Shown: positions 53,807-62,759 of the stretch, one piece after another
Layout: each line of letters starts with the position of its first letter
Position numbering within the stretch: the stretch's first letter is position 1
Source: JAHQVI01 sp963749875
Lineage (GTDB): Bacteria > Pseudomonadota > Alphaproteobacteria > Rhizobiales > Rhodomicrobiaceae
Direction: 5' to 3'
DNA length: 64,000 nt
Assembly: GCA_963749875.1 (NCBI GenBank)
Contig: CAVVOX010000004.1
Location: 372,001 to 436,000, forward strand
Notes under the pieces: model-generated
What the model was told of the DNA's origin: nothing
Database searches by the model: none
Seen by the model: the letters and a program-made list of their open reading frames with translations, nothing else
Program-made: the position numbers and the translations under genes

Positions 53807-54868
53807 ATGGCAAAGCAGACGAGCAATCACACTTCTGCAACCTACGCCGGTCTCGACGTTTCACTGAAAGAGACCGCAATCTGTGTGGTTGACGATAATG
53901 GCACCATTCTCAAAGAGCGCATGGTTCCAACAGACCCTCAGCTCATTGCAAAGTTTCTTCACAAGAACGCCCCGGATCTTCAGCTGTTCGGCATCGAAAG
54001 TGGCGCCACGTCAGCATGGCTTTGGCGCGAGTTTCGCCACATGGGCCTGCCGGTCGTGTGTCTCGACAGCCGCCATGCGCATCGAGTTCTTTCGATGAAG
54101 CGCAACAAGAACGATCGCAATGATGCTCGAGGTCTTGCCGATCTCATTCGTACCGGTTGGTATCGCGAGGCGCGAGTCCGTTCGATGGATGCCCAATTTG
54201 TGCGTTCGATACTTCTATCGCGTCAGCAGCTATTGCAGTCTCGACGTTCGATTGAGAACCAAATGCGCGGCACGCTTAAGACCCTCGGCGCCATGATCAA
54301 GTCGACCAAGGGCCGTGGCTTCATGCAGCGGGTCGTTACACTTCGTGCCGATCAAGAGTGGCTAGGGCCAGTCCTCGATCCGCTGCTGGCAGCCCACAGC
54401 TCGAATGTCGAGCAATTGACCGTCATCACCGCGACGATCCTGAAGACAGCGCGCCAGGACCAAGACGTACGCCGCATGATGACCGTGCCTGGCGTGGGGC
54501 CAATGACGGCACTTGCTTTCAAGGCTGCCATCGATGATCCCAAGCGATTTTCATCGTCATCCAAAGTCGGCCCGTATCCTGGTTTGACGCCGCGACAGTA
54601 CCAGTCGGGCGAGAGTGAGTGGATCGGCGGCATCGGTCGGGCAAGCGACCCCTTGCTGCGAAGCTACTTGTATGAGGCTGCCAGTGTTCTCATGAGGCGC
54701 GTGCGCAGACCTTGCCCAATGAAAGAGTGGGCTGTGCGACTTGCAGACCGCCTTGGCTGGAAGCGCGCCTGCGTTGCAATAGCCAGAAAGCTTGCTGTCG
54801 TTCTTCACGCGATCTGGGTTGATGGAACCGAATTCGAGTGGCCTGCCGCTGAACCGACCAGTTCTTGA
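53807..54868 (+). CDS. IS110-family transposase (DEDD)
   Basis: A 353-aa recombinase with an N-terminal RuvC-like DEDD domain (YAGLDVSLKETAICVVD, FGIESGATS, NKNDRNDARGLADLIRTGW) and a C-terminal Transposase_20 domain (MTVPGVGPMTALAFKAAI, FSSSSKVGPYPGLTPRQYQSG). The conserved Ser of the second domain is present in this segment. ATG 53807 follows GGAGG. The gene appears intact. Confidence 0.9.
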   Translation: MAKQTSNHTSATYAGLDVSLKETAICVVDDNGTILKERMVPTDPQLIAKFLHKNAPDLQLFGIESGATSAWLWREFRHMGLPVVCLDSRHAHRVLSMKRNKNDRNDARGLADLIRTGWYREARVRSMDAQFVRSILLSRQQLLQSRRSIENQMRGTLKTLGAMIKSTKGRGFMQRVVTLRADQEWLGPVLDPLLAAHSSNVEQLTVITATILKTARQDQDVRRMMTVPGVGPMTALAFKAAIDDPKRFSSSSKVGPYPGLTPRQYQSGESEWIGGIGRASDPLLRSYLYEAASVLMRRVRRPCPMKEWAVRLADRLGWKRACVAIARKLAVVLHAIWVDGTEFEWPAAEPTSS

Positions 54869-55368
54869 TTATTTGGTTTCCACGTAAGTGGAAGGCGTCC
54901 CAGCCGGGACGACGGGCAGATTGACCTCGTAGGGATCGTCGCGGACCTGAGACGTACCGCGTGGGTGACATCTGAGGCAGTCTTCTCAACGAAGCCCATC
55001 CTGAGGCGGCTCTGATCGACCTCGCAAAGAACCCTGTGCCCGGTGATGACGTCAGTTGCAGCGTTTTTTGTATATGTTTGATTTGGGCGGCCCCGACCAG
55101 CAACGCCGGATCGGTCACGCTCTATCGCGCGGCGGCGCATGCCGCGCGACCGAGCCCCGTGTGGCCGGAAGCCACGGGTCTCGTCCCATTCGGGCGACGA
55201 TCGTTGCCGCGGCGCGACGAAGTCAGCTATCAATGTCCTGCGGACAGAATAAGTTTGGTTGTCGTCACGAAGGGCCAAAAACAGACAAACTTCCTATCGT
55301 CGATGGTCCATAACAATTGGTCCTGGTAGCGTCAGTGCACGGTCATAACCGGATGATGGGTTGACACC
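54869..55368. other. Intergenic region between IS110 transposase and decarboxylase
   Basis: About 500 bp. The first part likely belongs to the IS110 right end. No protein of known type is found on either strand; a minus-strand frame at 54805-55278 has no recognisable features. The decarboxylase promoter should lie near 55300. Confidence 0.4.
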
Positions 55369-56739
55369 ATGAAAAGCCTGCAAATCTCAAATGAAGAGCT
55401 GTCTCGTCTGAGTGAACGTGCTCTGTCGTTTGCGTTGGACTACTGGGCGTCAGTCGATGAACGTCCCGCCTATCCGACGACTAACGGCGGACAAACTGTT
55501 GAGCTGTTTTCTCGCAACTGGTCGGAAGACGGCATTGGCGCTGGGGTTTTGGATGACTTCCGATCCATTGCCGAGCATGCGCGTCCGTCAGGCGGAAAAT
55601 TCTTCGGTTACGTATTTGGATCCGGAGAACCGGTCGGCGCGCTTGGCGATCTGCTGGCCTCAGCGCTCAATCAGAACGTGACCGCCTGGCGATCCGCTCC
55701 TGCCGCAACCGTTGTTGAGCATTCCGTTGTCGGTTGGCTGGCTGAAGCGGTCGGTTGCTCGGGCTTTAAGGGTAGCTTGTGTGGCGGCGGCTCCGCCGCG
55801 AACTTGATGGCGCTAGCAATGGCGCGGGAAGCAAAACTGCCCGCAAATGAAGAAGGTGTGAGACCGTGCACCGTTTACACCTCCGAGCAGGCTCACATGT
55901 CGATCCCGAAAGCGGTCGCGATGTTGGGTATCGGCCGCGCCAATCTTCGATTGATCCCTGTGGACGATGATTTGCGCATGCGCACCAATGCGCTCGAAAC
56001 CGCCATCGCGGCCGATCGTGCTGACGGGCTGACACCGATCGCGATCGTGGCCACGGCCGGAACGGTCAGTGTTGGTGCTATCGACCCCCTCTCCGAGCTT
56101 GCCAAACAGGCCCGCCGCGAAAACCTCTGGCTTCACGTCGACGGCGCTTATGGGGGTCTAGCTGCGCTCGCGTTTCCGGAAAAATTTCAGGGGCTCGATC
56201 AGGCGGACTTGGTGTCGCTCGATGCCCACAAATGGCTTTATCAGCCGCTCGAGTGTGGTTGCTTGCTCTACCGCGATCCACAAGTTGCGCGCGGAACATT
56301 TTCGTTTTCAGGCGACTACGTCAAGACGCTTGTCGAAGATCCGATTGAAGGTTTCGCGTTTTTTGAAAAGTTGATCGAATTGTCGCGGCGGTTTCGTGCT
56401 CTGAAACTTTGGATGTCGCTGCAGTACCATGGACGACGTGCATTTCGGGACGCTATTCGGCGCGACCTCGAGCACGCGCAACTGCTGGCGACTGAGATTA
56501 GATCAGATCCTGAATTAGAACTTCTGGCACCCGTGCATCTCAGTGCGGTCTGTTTCCGGCATCGGAGCGGGGATAATTTGGCCCTGCTCAAACGCGTTAT
56601 CGCGCGTGGCCGCGTCTACCTGTCCAACGCCAACATCGGCGACCAGTTTGCTCTTCGGGCCTGCTTCGTGAATCACCGGGCGACGCCGGCCGATGTCCGC
56701 GCCATTATTTCCGAGGTCAAGGCCGCGGCCCGCGAATAG
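55369..56739 (+). CDS. PLP-dependent group II decarboxylase (aromatic L-amino acid decarboxylase-like)
   Basis: A 456-aa fold-type I enzyme. The PLP lysine is Lys288 in SLDAHKWLYQP; upstream are VDGAYGG (cofactor ring Asp) and SEQAHMSIPKA (His stacking on PLP). Family members decarboxylate tryptophan, tyrosine or related amino acids; the substrate cannot be fixed here. It is the only metabolic gene in the IS cluster, lying between IS110 and IS1380, and is in frame from start to end, so it may be cargo. Confidence 0.85.
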   Translation: MKSLQISNEELSRLSERALSFALDYWASVDERPAYPTTNGGQTVELFSRNWSEDGIGAGVLDDFRSIAEHARPSGGKFFGYVFGSGEPVGALGDLLASALNQNVTAWRSAPAATVVEHSVVGWLAEAVGCSGFKGSLCGGGSAANLMALAMAREAKLPANEEGVRPCTVYTSEQAHMSIPKAVAMLGIGRANLRLIPVDDDLRMRTNALETAIAADRADGLTPIAIVATAGTVSVGAIDPLSELAKQARRENLWLHVDGAYGGLAALAFPEKFQGLDQADLVSLDAHKWLYQPLECGCLLYRDPQVARGTFSFSGDYVKTLVEDPIEGFAFFEKLIELSRRFRALKLWMSLQYHGRRAFRDAIRRDLEHAQLLATEIRSDPELELLAPVHLSAVCFRHRSGDNLALLKRVIARGRVYLSNANIGDQFALRACFVNHRATPADVRAIISEVKAAARE

Positions 56740-56853
56740 AATAGGCGATCAACCGAAGATTTATCGAGCGCAGCATTGCGTGGCACACATAACGCTCTGC
56801 GGGTCTCCCGCACCTCGGAGAGCATACAGTTTTTCGGGCGCCGACTGACTTGT

Positions 56854-58539
56854 CTAGCCCGCATTTCTCACGCGGCGGAGGCGCATCGGGGTCTCTGACG
56901 GTGTAAACTTGTTTTGCGAGAACGAGTTATACCGATTCGATGGAGTTCCCCGATGCTGACGGAGTGTAGCGCGAGCGAGATCGATTTTGGAAGAGCGGGC
57001 GGACGCCGTGTGGTCGCGGATTTCGACGGCGGCATGGTCTTTTCGGATGCCGGGGCTCACCTGCTCGGGGAGACGGACAAGGCGATCCGGCTCGTCGACC
57101 GCTTTGCGGCCTGCTTTCGCGATCGGCGCCATCCCGCTTACGTGGTTCACGAAGTGAAGACGCTGGTTGCACAGCGCGTGTTCGGCCTGGCGCTGGGCTA
57201 TGAAGACCTCGTCGACCATGACGAGTTGCGGCGCGATCCCGTTCTCGGCGTGCTGCTCGGCAAGCTCGAACGCACGGCCGAAGCCCCGGCGCCGCTGGCC
57301 GGCAAGAGCACGCTAAACCGGTTGGAGCACGCCCCAGCGGAAGGAGCCACTGGCCGGTATCACAAGATCGGGCACGACGGCGCCGCGATCGAGGATCTGT
57401 TCGTCGACGTGTTTCTCGAGGCGCATAGCAAGCCGCCGCGTGAGATCGTGCTCGACCTCGACGCCACCGACGATCCGCTGCACGGCCATCAGGAAGGCCG
57501 GTTCTTCCATGGCTATTACGACTGCTATTGCTACCTGCCGCTCTACATCTTCTGCGGCCGGCATCTCCTGGCCGCAAAGCTTCGGCGCTCGAACATCGAC
57601 GGCAGCGCCGGCGCGGCGGAGGAGACGGCCCGGATCGTCACGCAGATCCGAGCGCGTTGGCCGAAGGTGAAGATCATTCTGCGCGCCGATTCCGGCTTCG
57701 CCCGAGAGGCCCTGATGGTTTGGTGCGAGGCCCACAAGGTTGACTACGTCTTCGGTCTCGCCCGCAACGCGCGTCTGGAAGCCCGCATCACTGAGGCGCT
57801 GGCCGAGGCGCGGAGGTTATCGGAGGCCACGGAAGGCAAGCCGGCGCGGGTGTTTCGGGATTTCCTCTGGTCGACCAAGGACTCCTGGTCGCGCCGTCGG
57901 CGCGTGATCGGCAAGGCGGAGTGGACCGGCGGCGAAGCCAATCCGCGTTTTCTCGTCACCTCGCTGAAGCCTGACGCCTGGACCGCCAAGCCACTCTACG
58001 AAGATCTCTATTGCAAGCGCGGCGAGATGGAAAACCGTATCAAAGAGGCGCAGGGCGATCTGTTCGCCGACCGCACCTCAGCGGCGACGATGCGGGCCAA
58101 CCAGCTGCGCTTGTGGTTTGCCTCGATGGCTTACGTTCTGCTCTGCGCGCTGCGCCGGATCGGCCTGGCTCATACGCAGTTTGCCGCTGCGACCTGCGGC
58201 ACGATCCGGCTGAAGCTGCTGAAGATCGGCGCGTTGGTGAAAATCAGCGCGCGTCGGGTCAAGATCGCCTTCGCGTCTGCCTGTCCGTCTGCTGCGGAAT
58301 GGCGTCTCGCCGCAGCCCGACTCGCGCATGCCCGTGGCTCCCCCGCTTAATGCGTGAGGCTGCGACACGCCACTTTCGCAGCACACCCCGGAGGCCCACT
58401 GGAGACCGAAAAATCCGAGCCGATTGCCAAAGCCGGTCGCGCAATCTGCGCCACCCCCAAGCACGTCACAAGACAACATGCCGGCCAATCGGCCAGATCA
58501 CCATGCCATGGCTTCAGTCGCGTGAGAAATGCGGGCTAG
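56854..58539 (+). mobile_element. IS1380-family insertion sequence with CTAG target duplication
   Basis: The element spans 56858-58535: its 17-bp ends CCCGCATTTCTCACGCG and CGCGTGAGAAATGCGGG are perfect inverted repeats. Both are flanked by CTAG (56854-56857 and 58536-58539), read as a 4-bp target duplication. One full transposase lies inside. The element looks complete. Confidence 0.88.
56953..58350 (+). CDS. IS1380-family transposase
   Basis: A 465-aa DDE transposase. Catalytic residues are in LDLDATDD, LRADSGFARE and the C-terminal MENRIKEAQGDLFADRTS (Glu), matching IS1380. The chosen start is MLTECSASEIDFG; 13 upstream in-frame codons lie near the IS edge. The reading frame is unbroken, so it could be active. 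Confidence 0.92.
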   Translation: MLTECSASEIDFGRAGGRRVVADFDGGMVFSDAGAHLLGETDKAIRLVDRFAACFRDRRHPAYVVHEVKTLVAQRVFGLALGYEDLVDHDELRRDPVLGVLLGKLERTAEAPAPLAGKSTLNRLEHAPAEGATGRYHKIGHDGAAIEDLFVDVFLEAHSKPPREIVLDLDATDDPLHGHQEGRFFHGYYDCYCYLPLYIFCGRHLLAAKLRRSNIDGSAGAAEETARIVTQIRARWPKVKIILRADSGFAREALMVWCEAHKVDYVFGLARNARLEARITEALAEARRLSEATEGKPARVFRDFLWSTKDSWSRRRRVIGKAEWTGGEANPRFLVTSLKPDAWTAKPLYEDLYCKRGEMENRIKEAQGDLFADRTSAATMRANQLRLWFASMAYVLLCALRRIGLAHTQFAAATCGTIRLKLLKIGALVKISARRVKIAFASACPSAAEWRLAAARLAHARGSPA

Positions 58540-58575
58540 TGGCCTGTGAGGATTTGGGATTTTCAAATTCGACGA

Positions 58576-58620
58576 ACCGTGATTCAGGCCCCCCAATAGA
58601 AGTTTTCGATGGATCACGGT
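58576..58620. promoter_or_regulatory. Inverted repeat ACCGTGAT-n29-ATCACGGT
   Basis: Perfect 8-bp arms 29 bp apart, 41 bp before the disrupted small membrane gene. A second palindrome, AGAAATTC-ATT-GAATTTCT, is at 58631-58649. Together they suggest regulator binding sites, now left in front of an interrupted gene. Confidence 0.4.
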
Positions 58621-58636
58621 GATTGTGGTTAGAAAT

Positions 58637-60139
58637 TCATTGAATTTCTGGAAAAGAACGATGCCTTTTCCTGTCGCAGGTGAATATGTGGAATGTGTTG
58701 GCTACGCCGCGAGCGCGCTCGTATTGGCAACGTTTTGCTTCCGCAATCCCGTTCGGCTCCGTGTTTTTGCTTTGCTCAGCAATATCGCTTTCATTGCTTT
58801 TGGATATTGCGGATCGATTTATCCGGTTATGCTGCTGCACATGAGAGCTATGCGTGAATCTTGGTGACGGCTTTGGAATTGATGAGGCGGCGGCATAATC
58901 TCGGTCAGCTTCCAAGCCGTCGGTGAATTTGACGCCTTCGATCAGTTTGGGCAACTGGTTTTGTCCATCGAGCCTGCGCCAGGAGGCCTGCGCGGCTTGG
59001 ATCAACTTGAACACCATGATGATCCCCGTATCATGCGACAGGCAACCTTTCGCTCTCGTCGTCCGGTGACGTACAGTTGCGAAGGTGCTCTCGATAGGGT
59101 TGCTCGTTCGGATGTGCTTCCAATGCTCGGCAGGAAAGTCGTAGAACGCCAGCAGCGCTTCGCGATCCTTGGCCAGGCAATCGGCGGCCTTATCGTATTT
59201 GGCTTTGTACTTGGCAATGAAGCGATCGAAGGCTTTTCCGGCTTCATCCCGGCTCTCGGCCATCCAAATTTCCTTGAGATCCGACTTGGCTTTGGGCTGG
59301 ACCGATTTCGGCATTTTGTTGAGCACATTCATGGATTTGTGGACCCAGCAACGTTGCTGCCGGGTTGAACCGAATTCTTGCTCCAACGCTTTCCAGAACC
59401 CCAACGCGCCGTCACCGATGGCCAACTCTGGCGCAACCGACAGGCCGCGCGCTTTCAGATCTGCGAGCAACTCGCGCCAGGACTGAGCGCTTTCCCGGTA
59501 GCCTGACTGGAAGCCGATCAGCTCCTTCTTGCCTTCCGGCGTCGCACCGATGAGCACCAGGATGCACTGTTTGTCAGGGTCCATCCGCGCCTGGAGATAA
59601 ACGCCATCCGCCCAGACGTAGACATAGCGGCGCGCCGAGAGATCGCGCGTCTTCCAACGCTCATATTCCTCCTGCCAGCCCGTTTTCAGACGAGCGAGCA
59701 CCGCAGGCGAGAGGTTCGGCGCATCCTTGTCGAGCAAGGCGGCAAGCGCCTCCTGCATGTCGCCCATCGAGATCCCGCGCAGATAGAGCACCGGCAAAAG
59801 GGCGTCCAGGCTCTTTGTGCGGCGGGCGTAAGGTGGCAGGATACTGGATGAAAACCGGATGCGTTCGCCATCGGTCCCGCCGCGATCGCGCAGCCGAGGT
59901 TGGCGGACCTCCACCGGACCGATGCCGGTCTGGATCGTCCGTTCCGGCATATGACCGTGCCGAACAAGACGCTGACGGTCGTCCGTGGTCGTCAGGTGGG
60001 CATGGGTTGCAAGGCATTCGGCGAGCTCGGCTTCCACGGCCTGTGTCAGAAGCTGACGCGCGCCATTGCGCAGCACCTCGGTAAGCGGATCGGCAAACTC
60101 TCCCGGCTGGCGCAAGGTGACAATCTTATCGTCCTTCAT
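58637..60139 (-). CDS. IS256-family mutator transposase
   Basis: A DDE transposase with Asp in YVYVWADGVYLQAR, Asp in LAIGDGALGFWKALE and Glu in TSNPIESTFATVRHRTTRAKG. Residues up to about 430 are typical IS256. The reading frame has no stop inside the element: it leaves the IS at 58845 and runs about 69 codons through the antisense of the disrupted host gene before stopping at 58637. The added tail is therefore specific to this insertion site. Confidence 0.9.
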   Translation of the reverse strand: MKDDKIVTLRQPGEFADPLTEVLRNGARQLLTQAVEAELAECLATHAHLTTTDDRQRLVRHGHMPERTIQTGIGPVEVRQPRLRDRGGTDGERIRFSSSILPPYARRTKSLDALLPVLYLRGISMGDMQEALAALLDKDAPNLSPAVLARLKTGWQEEYERWKTRDLSARRYVYVWADGVYLQARMDPDKQCILVLIGATPEGKKELIGFQSGYRESAQSWRELLADLKARGLSVAPELAIGDGALGFWKALEQEFGSTRQQRCWVHKSMNVLNKMPKSVQPKAKSDLKEIWMAESRDEAGKAFDRFIAKYKAKYDKAADCLAKDREALLAFYDFPAEHWKHIRTSNPIESTFATVRHRTTRAKGCLSHDTGIIMVFKLIQAAQASWRRLDGQNQLPKLIEGVKFTDGLEADRDYAAASSIPKPSPRFTHSSHVQQHNRINRSAISKSNESDIAEQSKNTEPNGIAEAKRCQYERARGVANTFHIFTCDRKRHRSFPEIQ

Positions 60140-60350
60140 GGCGTATCAATCCTTGTTTGGATATGTGGCTGGCTTTGTCACCGCCACGATACGCCGCCTC
60201 CCTTTCCTCGGCCGTCACCAACATTTCCGCATAGCTCTGCACATGATCCTTGTACCCATAAACGGCATGCACCTTCTCAATCTGCTCTGGCCGAAGCTGG
60301 AAGCGCATGCAATGCCGATTATGGGACGTGTCCATCCTCACGAGCCGTGA
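58661..60350 (+). pseudogene. Small membrane protein gene interrupted by IS256
   Basis: The 5' part (58661-58844) encodes MPFPVAGEYVECVGYAASAL and a hydrophobic stretch up to YPVMLLHM; the 3' part (60238-60350) continues ILVPINGMHLLNLLWPKLEA to a stop. Joined without the IS and one TSD copy, they give a 95-aa protein with about three helices. It resembles the membrane part of YgjV-like or cyclic-nucleotide-linked small proteins, but no function is known. The frame joins exactly across the 9-bp target duplication, which shows the insertion is recent. Confidence 0.8.
58836..60246 (-). mobile_element. IS256-family insertion sequence with 9-bp target duplication
   Basis: The element is 58845-60237 (1393 bp). 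Ends GAGCTATGCGTGAATCTTGG and (reverse) GAGCTATGCGGAAATGTTGG are imperfect inverted repeats. Flanking TGCACATGA at 58836-58844 and 60238-60246 is a perfect 9-bp duplication, normal for IS256. The single transposase gene is on the minus strand. Confidence 0.92.
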
Positions 60351-61339
60351 GCGAACATGAAGTCAATCGAGTAGGGAACCCAGCCTTTTTCACTTTCTTG
60401 TTTTAGCCAGAAATAGGCCGTTCGCTTATCGAAATCGACAATCACGCGGGCTATTGTATTCTTGTTGAGAATGCTCTTCGACTTGCCGCGTGATTGATCT
60501 CCGACCAGCCTCATCATTGCCGTAAGATCCATGGTTCGTGATGCCATCGCGGCTGCATCTTCAAATCGACGATAGGAACTGTCGCCGCTGTCGGCGACAT
60601 CGAGCCGGCTGAGAACCGGATCGAGCAAATGATTGGTGTGAACAAATGGGGTTCCGGGGTAGGTGACCCGATGCTGCGTCGCCGTGCACTCAATACTGGT
60701 AAGCCTTCCGGTACGATCAACGAGTGTGTGGGCAAATCCGGAGCTGCGGGGAACGGAGAGAAGGCTTTGCAGATCGGCCGCGCCAAACCGGAGACCACTT
60801 AACGACCGCGCGATCACGTGCTTTGGAACGCCGTCCTGAGCGTCCGCATGAGCGATACTATTCACGCTCTGTATGTGCCCTTGGGAGGAGATGCTAAACG
60901 CAACCCCGCCCAGGGGACAGCCGTAATAGTAAAGCTCCAGGGAGGTTGTACCTCCGGCCCGCTTCTTCAGGATGCAGATTTCCGTTGATGCCTCGGGATC
61001 CCAATCCTCATTATGCCCAATCAGAAGCCCTTCATTTGTGACAACGGTCGTACACCTCTCGGATGCGTCCCTTGAAAGCTCATCTTCGATCGCGATTCCC
61101 CAAAGGTCTAGCAATTCAACGCCGGCTGCATCCGCGTAAGCCTGCAGCTCGGCCACATATTCGGGGAAGTACATTTCTGTTTGCTGCAAAAGTGTCCGTG
61201 CCCGCCGCCATGCGGAATCATCCACCTCTTCCAAGTCCGCAATGTAGTCTCGGATCCTGTGTCCAAACCGTGCGCCCAGCGCCGCACCAACTTTGACCGG
61301 ATCAGACCCTTCAACCTCATAGTAGTTGGTATGTGCCAT
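60338..61339 (-). CDS. C45-family autoproteolytic acyltransferase/hydrolase
   Basis: A 333-aa Ntn hydrolase related to penicillin acyl-CoA:6-APA acyltransferase. The likely nucleophile is Cys96 in ASERCTTVVTNEG, exposed by self-cleavage, followed by LIGHNEDWDP, a strong family motif. The natural substrate of bacterial members is unknown. Start MAHTNYYEVEG is preferred over an upstream one at 61393. Its end overlaps the 3' end of the disrupted membrane gene by 13 bp. Confidence 0.83.
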   Translation of the reverse strand: MAHTNYYEVEGSDPVKVGAALGARFGHRIRDYIADLEEVDDSAWRRARTLLQQTEMYFPEYVAELQAYADAAGVELLDLWGIAIEDELSRDASERCTTVVTNEGLLIGHNEDWDPEASTEICILKKRAGGTTSLELYYYGCPLGGVAFSISSQGHIQSVNSIAHADAQDGVPKHVIARSLSGLRFGAADLQSLLSVPRSSGFAHTLVDRTGRLTSIECTATQHRVTYPGTPFVHTNHLLDPVLSRLDVADSGDSSYRRFEDAAAMASRTMDLTAMMRLVGDQSRGKSKSILNKNTIARVIVDFDKRTAYFWLKQESEKGWVPYSIDFMFAHGS

Positions 61340-61384
61340 TCGCAATGGTCTCAGCTCTTGAGGAACTTCGATGCGACCTGAGGA

Positions 61385-61440
61385 CGAGATCAACCCTCGT
61401 TCAAGTGGAATTACTCGAATGAGGTCAAGCTGCTTGATTC
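61385..61440 (+). repeat. Degenerate partial copy (G) of the dispersed repeat
   Basis: GATCAACCCTCGTTCAAGTG matches the left hairpin of the dispersed repeat, followed by a diverged right arm (ACTCGAATGAGGTCAAG). The second hairpin and the closing CTAG are absent. It lies between the C45 gene and the cyclase operon. Confidence 0.65.
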
Positions 61441-61520
61441 ATTTCGGTTGCAAGCAACACCAGGCGTTGAATTCCGATAAGATTACGCATCGCTGAAGAA
61501 ACGGCAGATCATATTGTCAA

Positions 61521-62759
61521 TTACGACTCACCGGTCTGGCGACCGGAAAATGTCATGCAGATATGCGATGCGCGAATACGGAACAGGAAGCGTTCTTCGC
61601 TGCTCGGAATTTGTTCTTCGAGCAGACCAACGAGTTGCTCAGTACTCGATACCCCCTTCAAGCAGCGGTTGACAAGCACCTTGGCAAACGGACCCAAATG
61701 AACCGAGAGCGCCGCGGTCAGTGACTCGATACACTCGGCTGACGGGCGGTACCCGGCCGGCTCAGTCGACGAACCGGATTGTGGTGCTGCTTCCGACACA
61801 GAGGCAGAACTATCCGATGGTGTGGGCGCCTGATTGGGCCGCCGCTCCGGCGGCTCATGACCGGCAAGCTTGCCGGTATCTTCTGGAGGCCGAGCGGCTG
61901 GGGGCGCAACCTAAGTCTTGGCAGAGCCGTTGGGCGGGGCGGGTGCGCCGGCAAGGTCTCCAGTTCGCGGGCTCGTTTCTTGAGAAGCTGGCGTGGTATT
62001 CCCGATCACCGCCTCCGGTTGCACGCCGTTTTGTTCGTCTCGAGTGACGGCTCCACTAGCGTTCTGAGCGGTGCGATCCGCTGTCTGCCCGGCGCTTTGT
62101 TGATCGCGGACCGAGCGGAGGGCATCGACATCAAATTGCGTTGTACGGTCGAGAATTGACATCCCCACCCGCGTTTCATCCGCTTTGGTGCGTTCCGGCG
62201 GCGGCGTCACTGCATATGTCACGACCCGGCGCGGTATATTCTTCAGGCGCGGTACGCCGCGCTCCTCGAATGTCGCTGAAATTCGCGCGGAGACGGCGTC
62301 CATGACCGCGCCGGAAACCAAGATGCCGCCCGGATCAGCCAAGGCTTCGAGACGTGCAGCAATCGTAAGCGCTTCACCGAAGGGCAAATCATTCTCGAAG
62401 AGCACATCGCCGAGATGAATGCCGATGCGTAAAAGCATCTCTTTGGCGCCGGCACGCGAAGCCAACTGCCGTTGCGTCTCGAGCGCGCACCGAACAGCGC
62501 TCACCGCGCTCTCGAACAGGGCGAACACCCCGTCTCCCGGCATCCCGAAAAGCCAGCCATCGTGTGCTTGCAGTTGCCGGATAACAATCCCTCGTACTTC
62601 GTTGAGTGCATAGACTGTGACGGTTTCGTTCGCCGACATCGCGCCGCTGAAACCGGTAATGTCGGCTGCAAAAACCGCACGCAAGCTACGACGGACAGCC
62701 TTGTGTTTTTGTTCCGGGCCCTGACCTTGTTCAAGTGACCCTGAGTTTGAAGGAGCCAT
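61521..62759 (-). pseudogene. Class III adenylate/guanylate cyclase with internal amber codon
   Basis: The N-terminal half is a class III cyclase catalytic domain: metal Asp33 in VFAADITGFSGAM, Asp76 in MPGDGVFALFE, and RIGIHLGDV with the RLEAL helix. A TAG at 61911-61913 interrupts the frame at codon 283. The same frame continues to 61521 through a Pro/Ser-rich linker and a helical domain (SLTAALSVHLGPFAKVLVNR) that also occurs twice in the upstream kinase. Whether the stop is mutation, error or readthrough is unknown. The start overlaps the kinase stop (TAATG). Confidence 0.8.

Larger units (their letters stand above)
53600..54960 (+). mobile_element. IS110-family insertion sequence (edges approximate)
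   Basis: Contains one intact DEDD transposase. IS110 elements lack inverted repeats and target duplications of the usual kind, so the ends cannot be set from sequence alone. About 240 bp of structured non-coding DNA precede the transposase, as expected for the group with a guide RNA at the left end. Confidence 0.6.
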
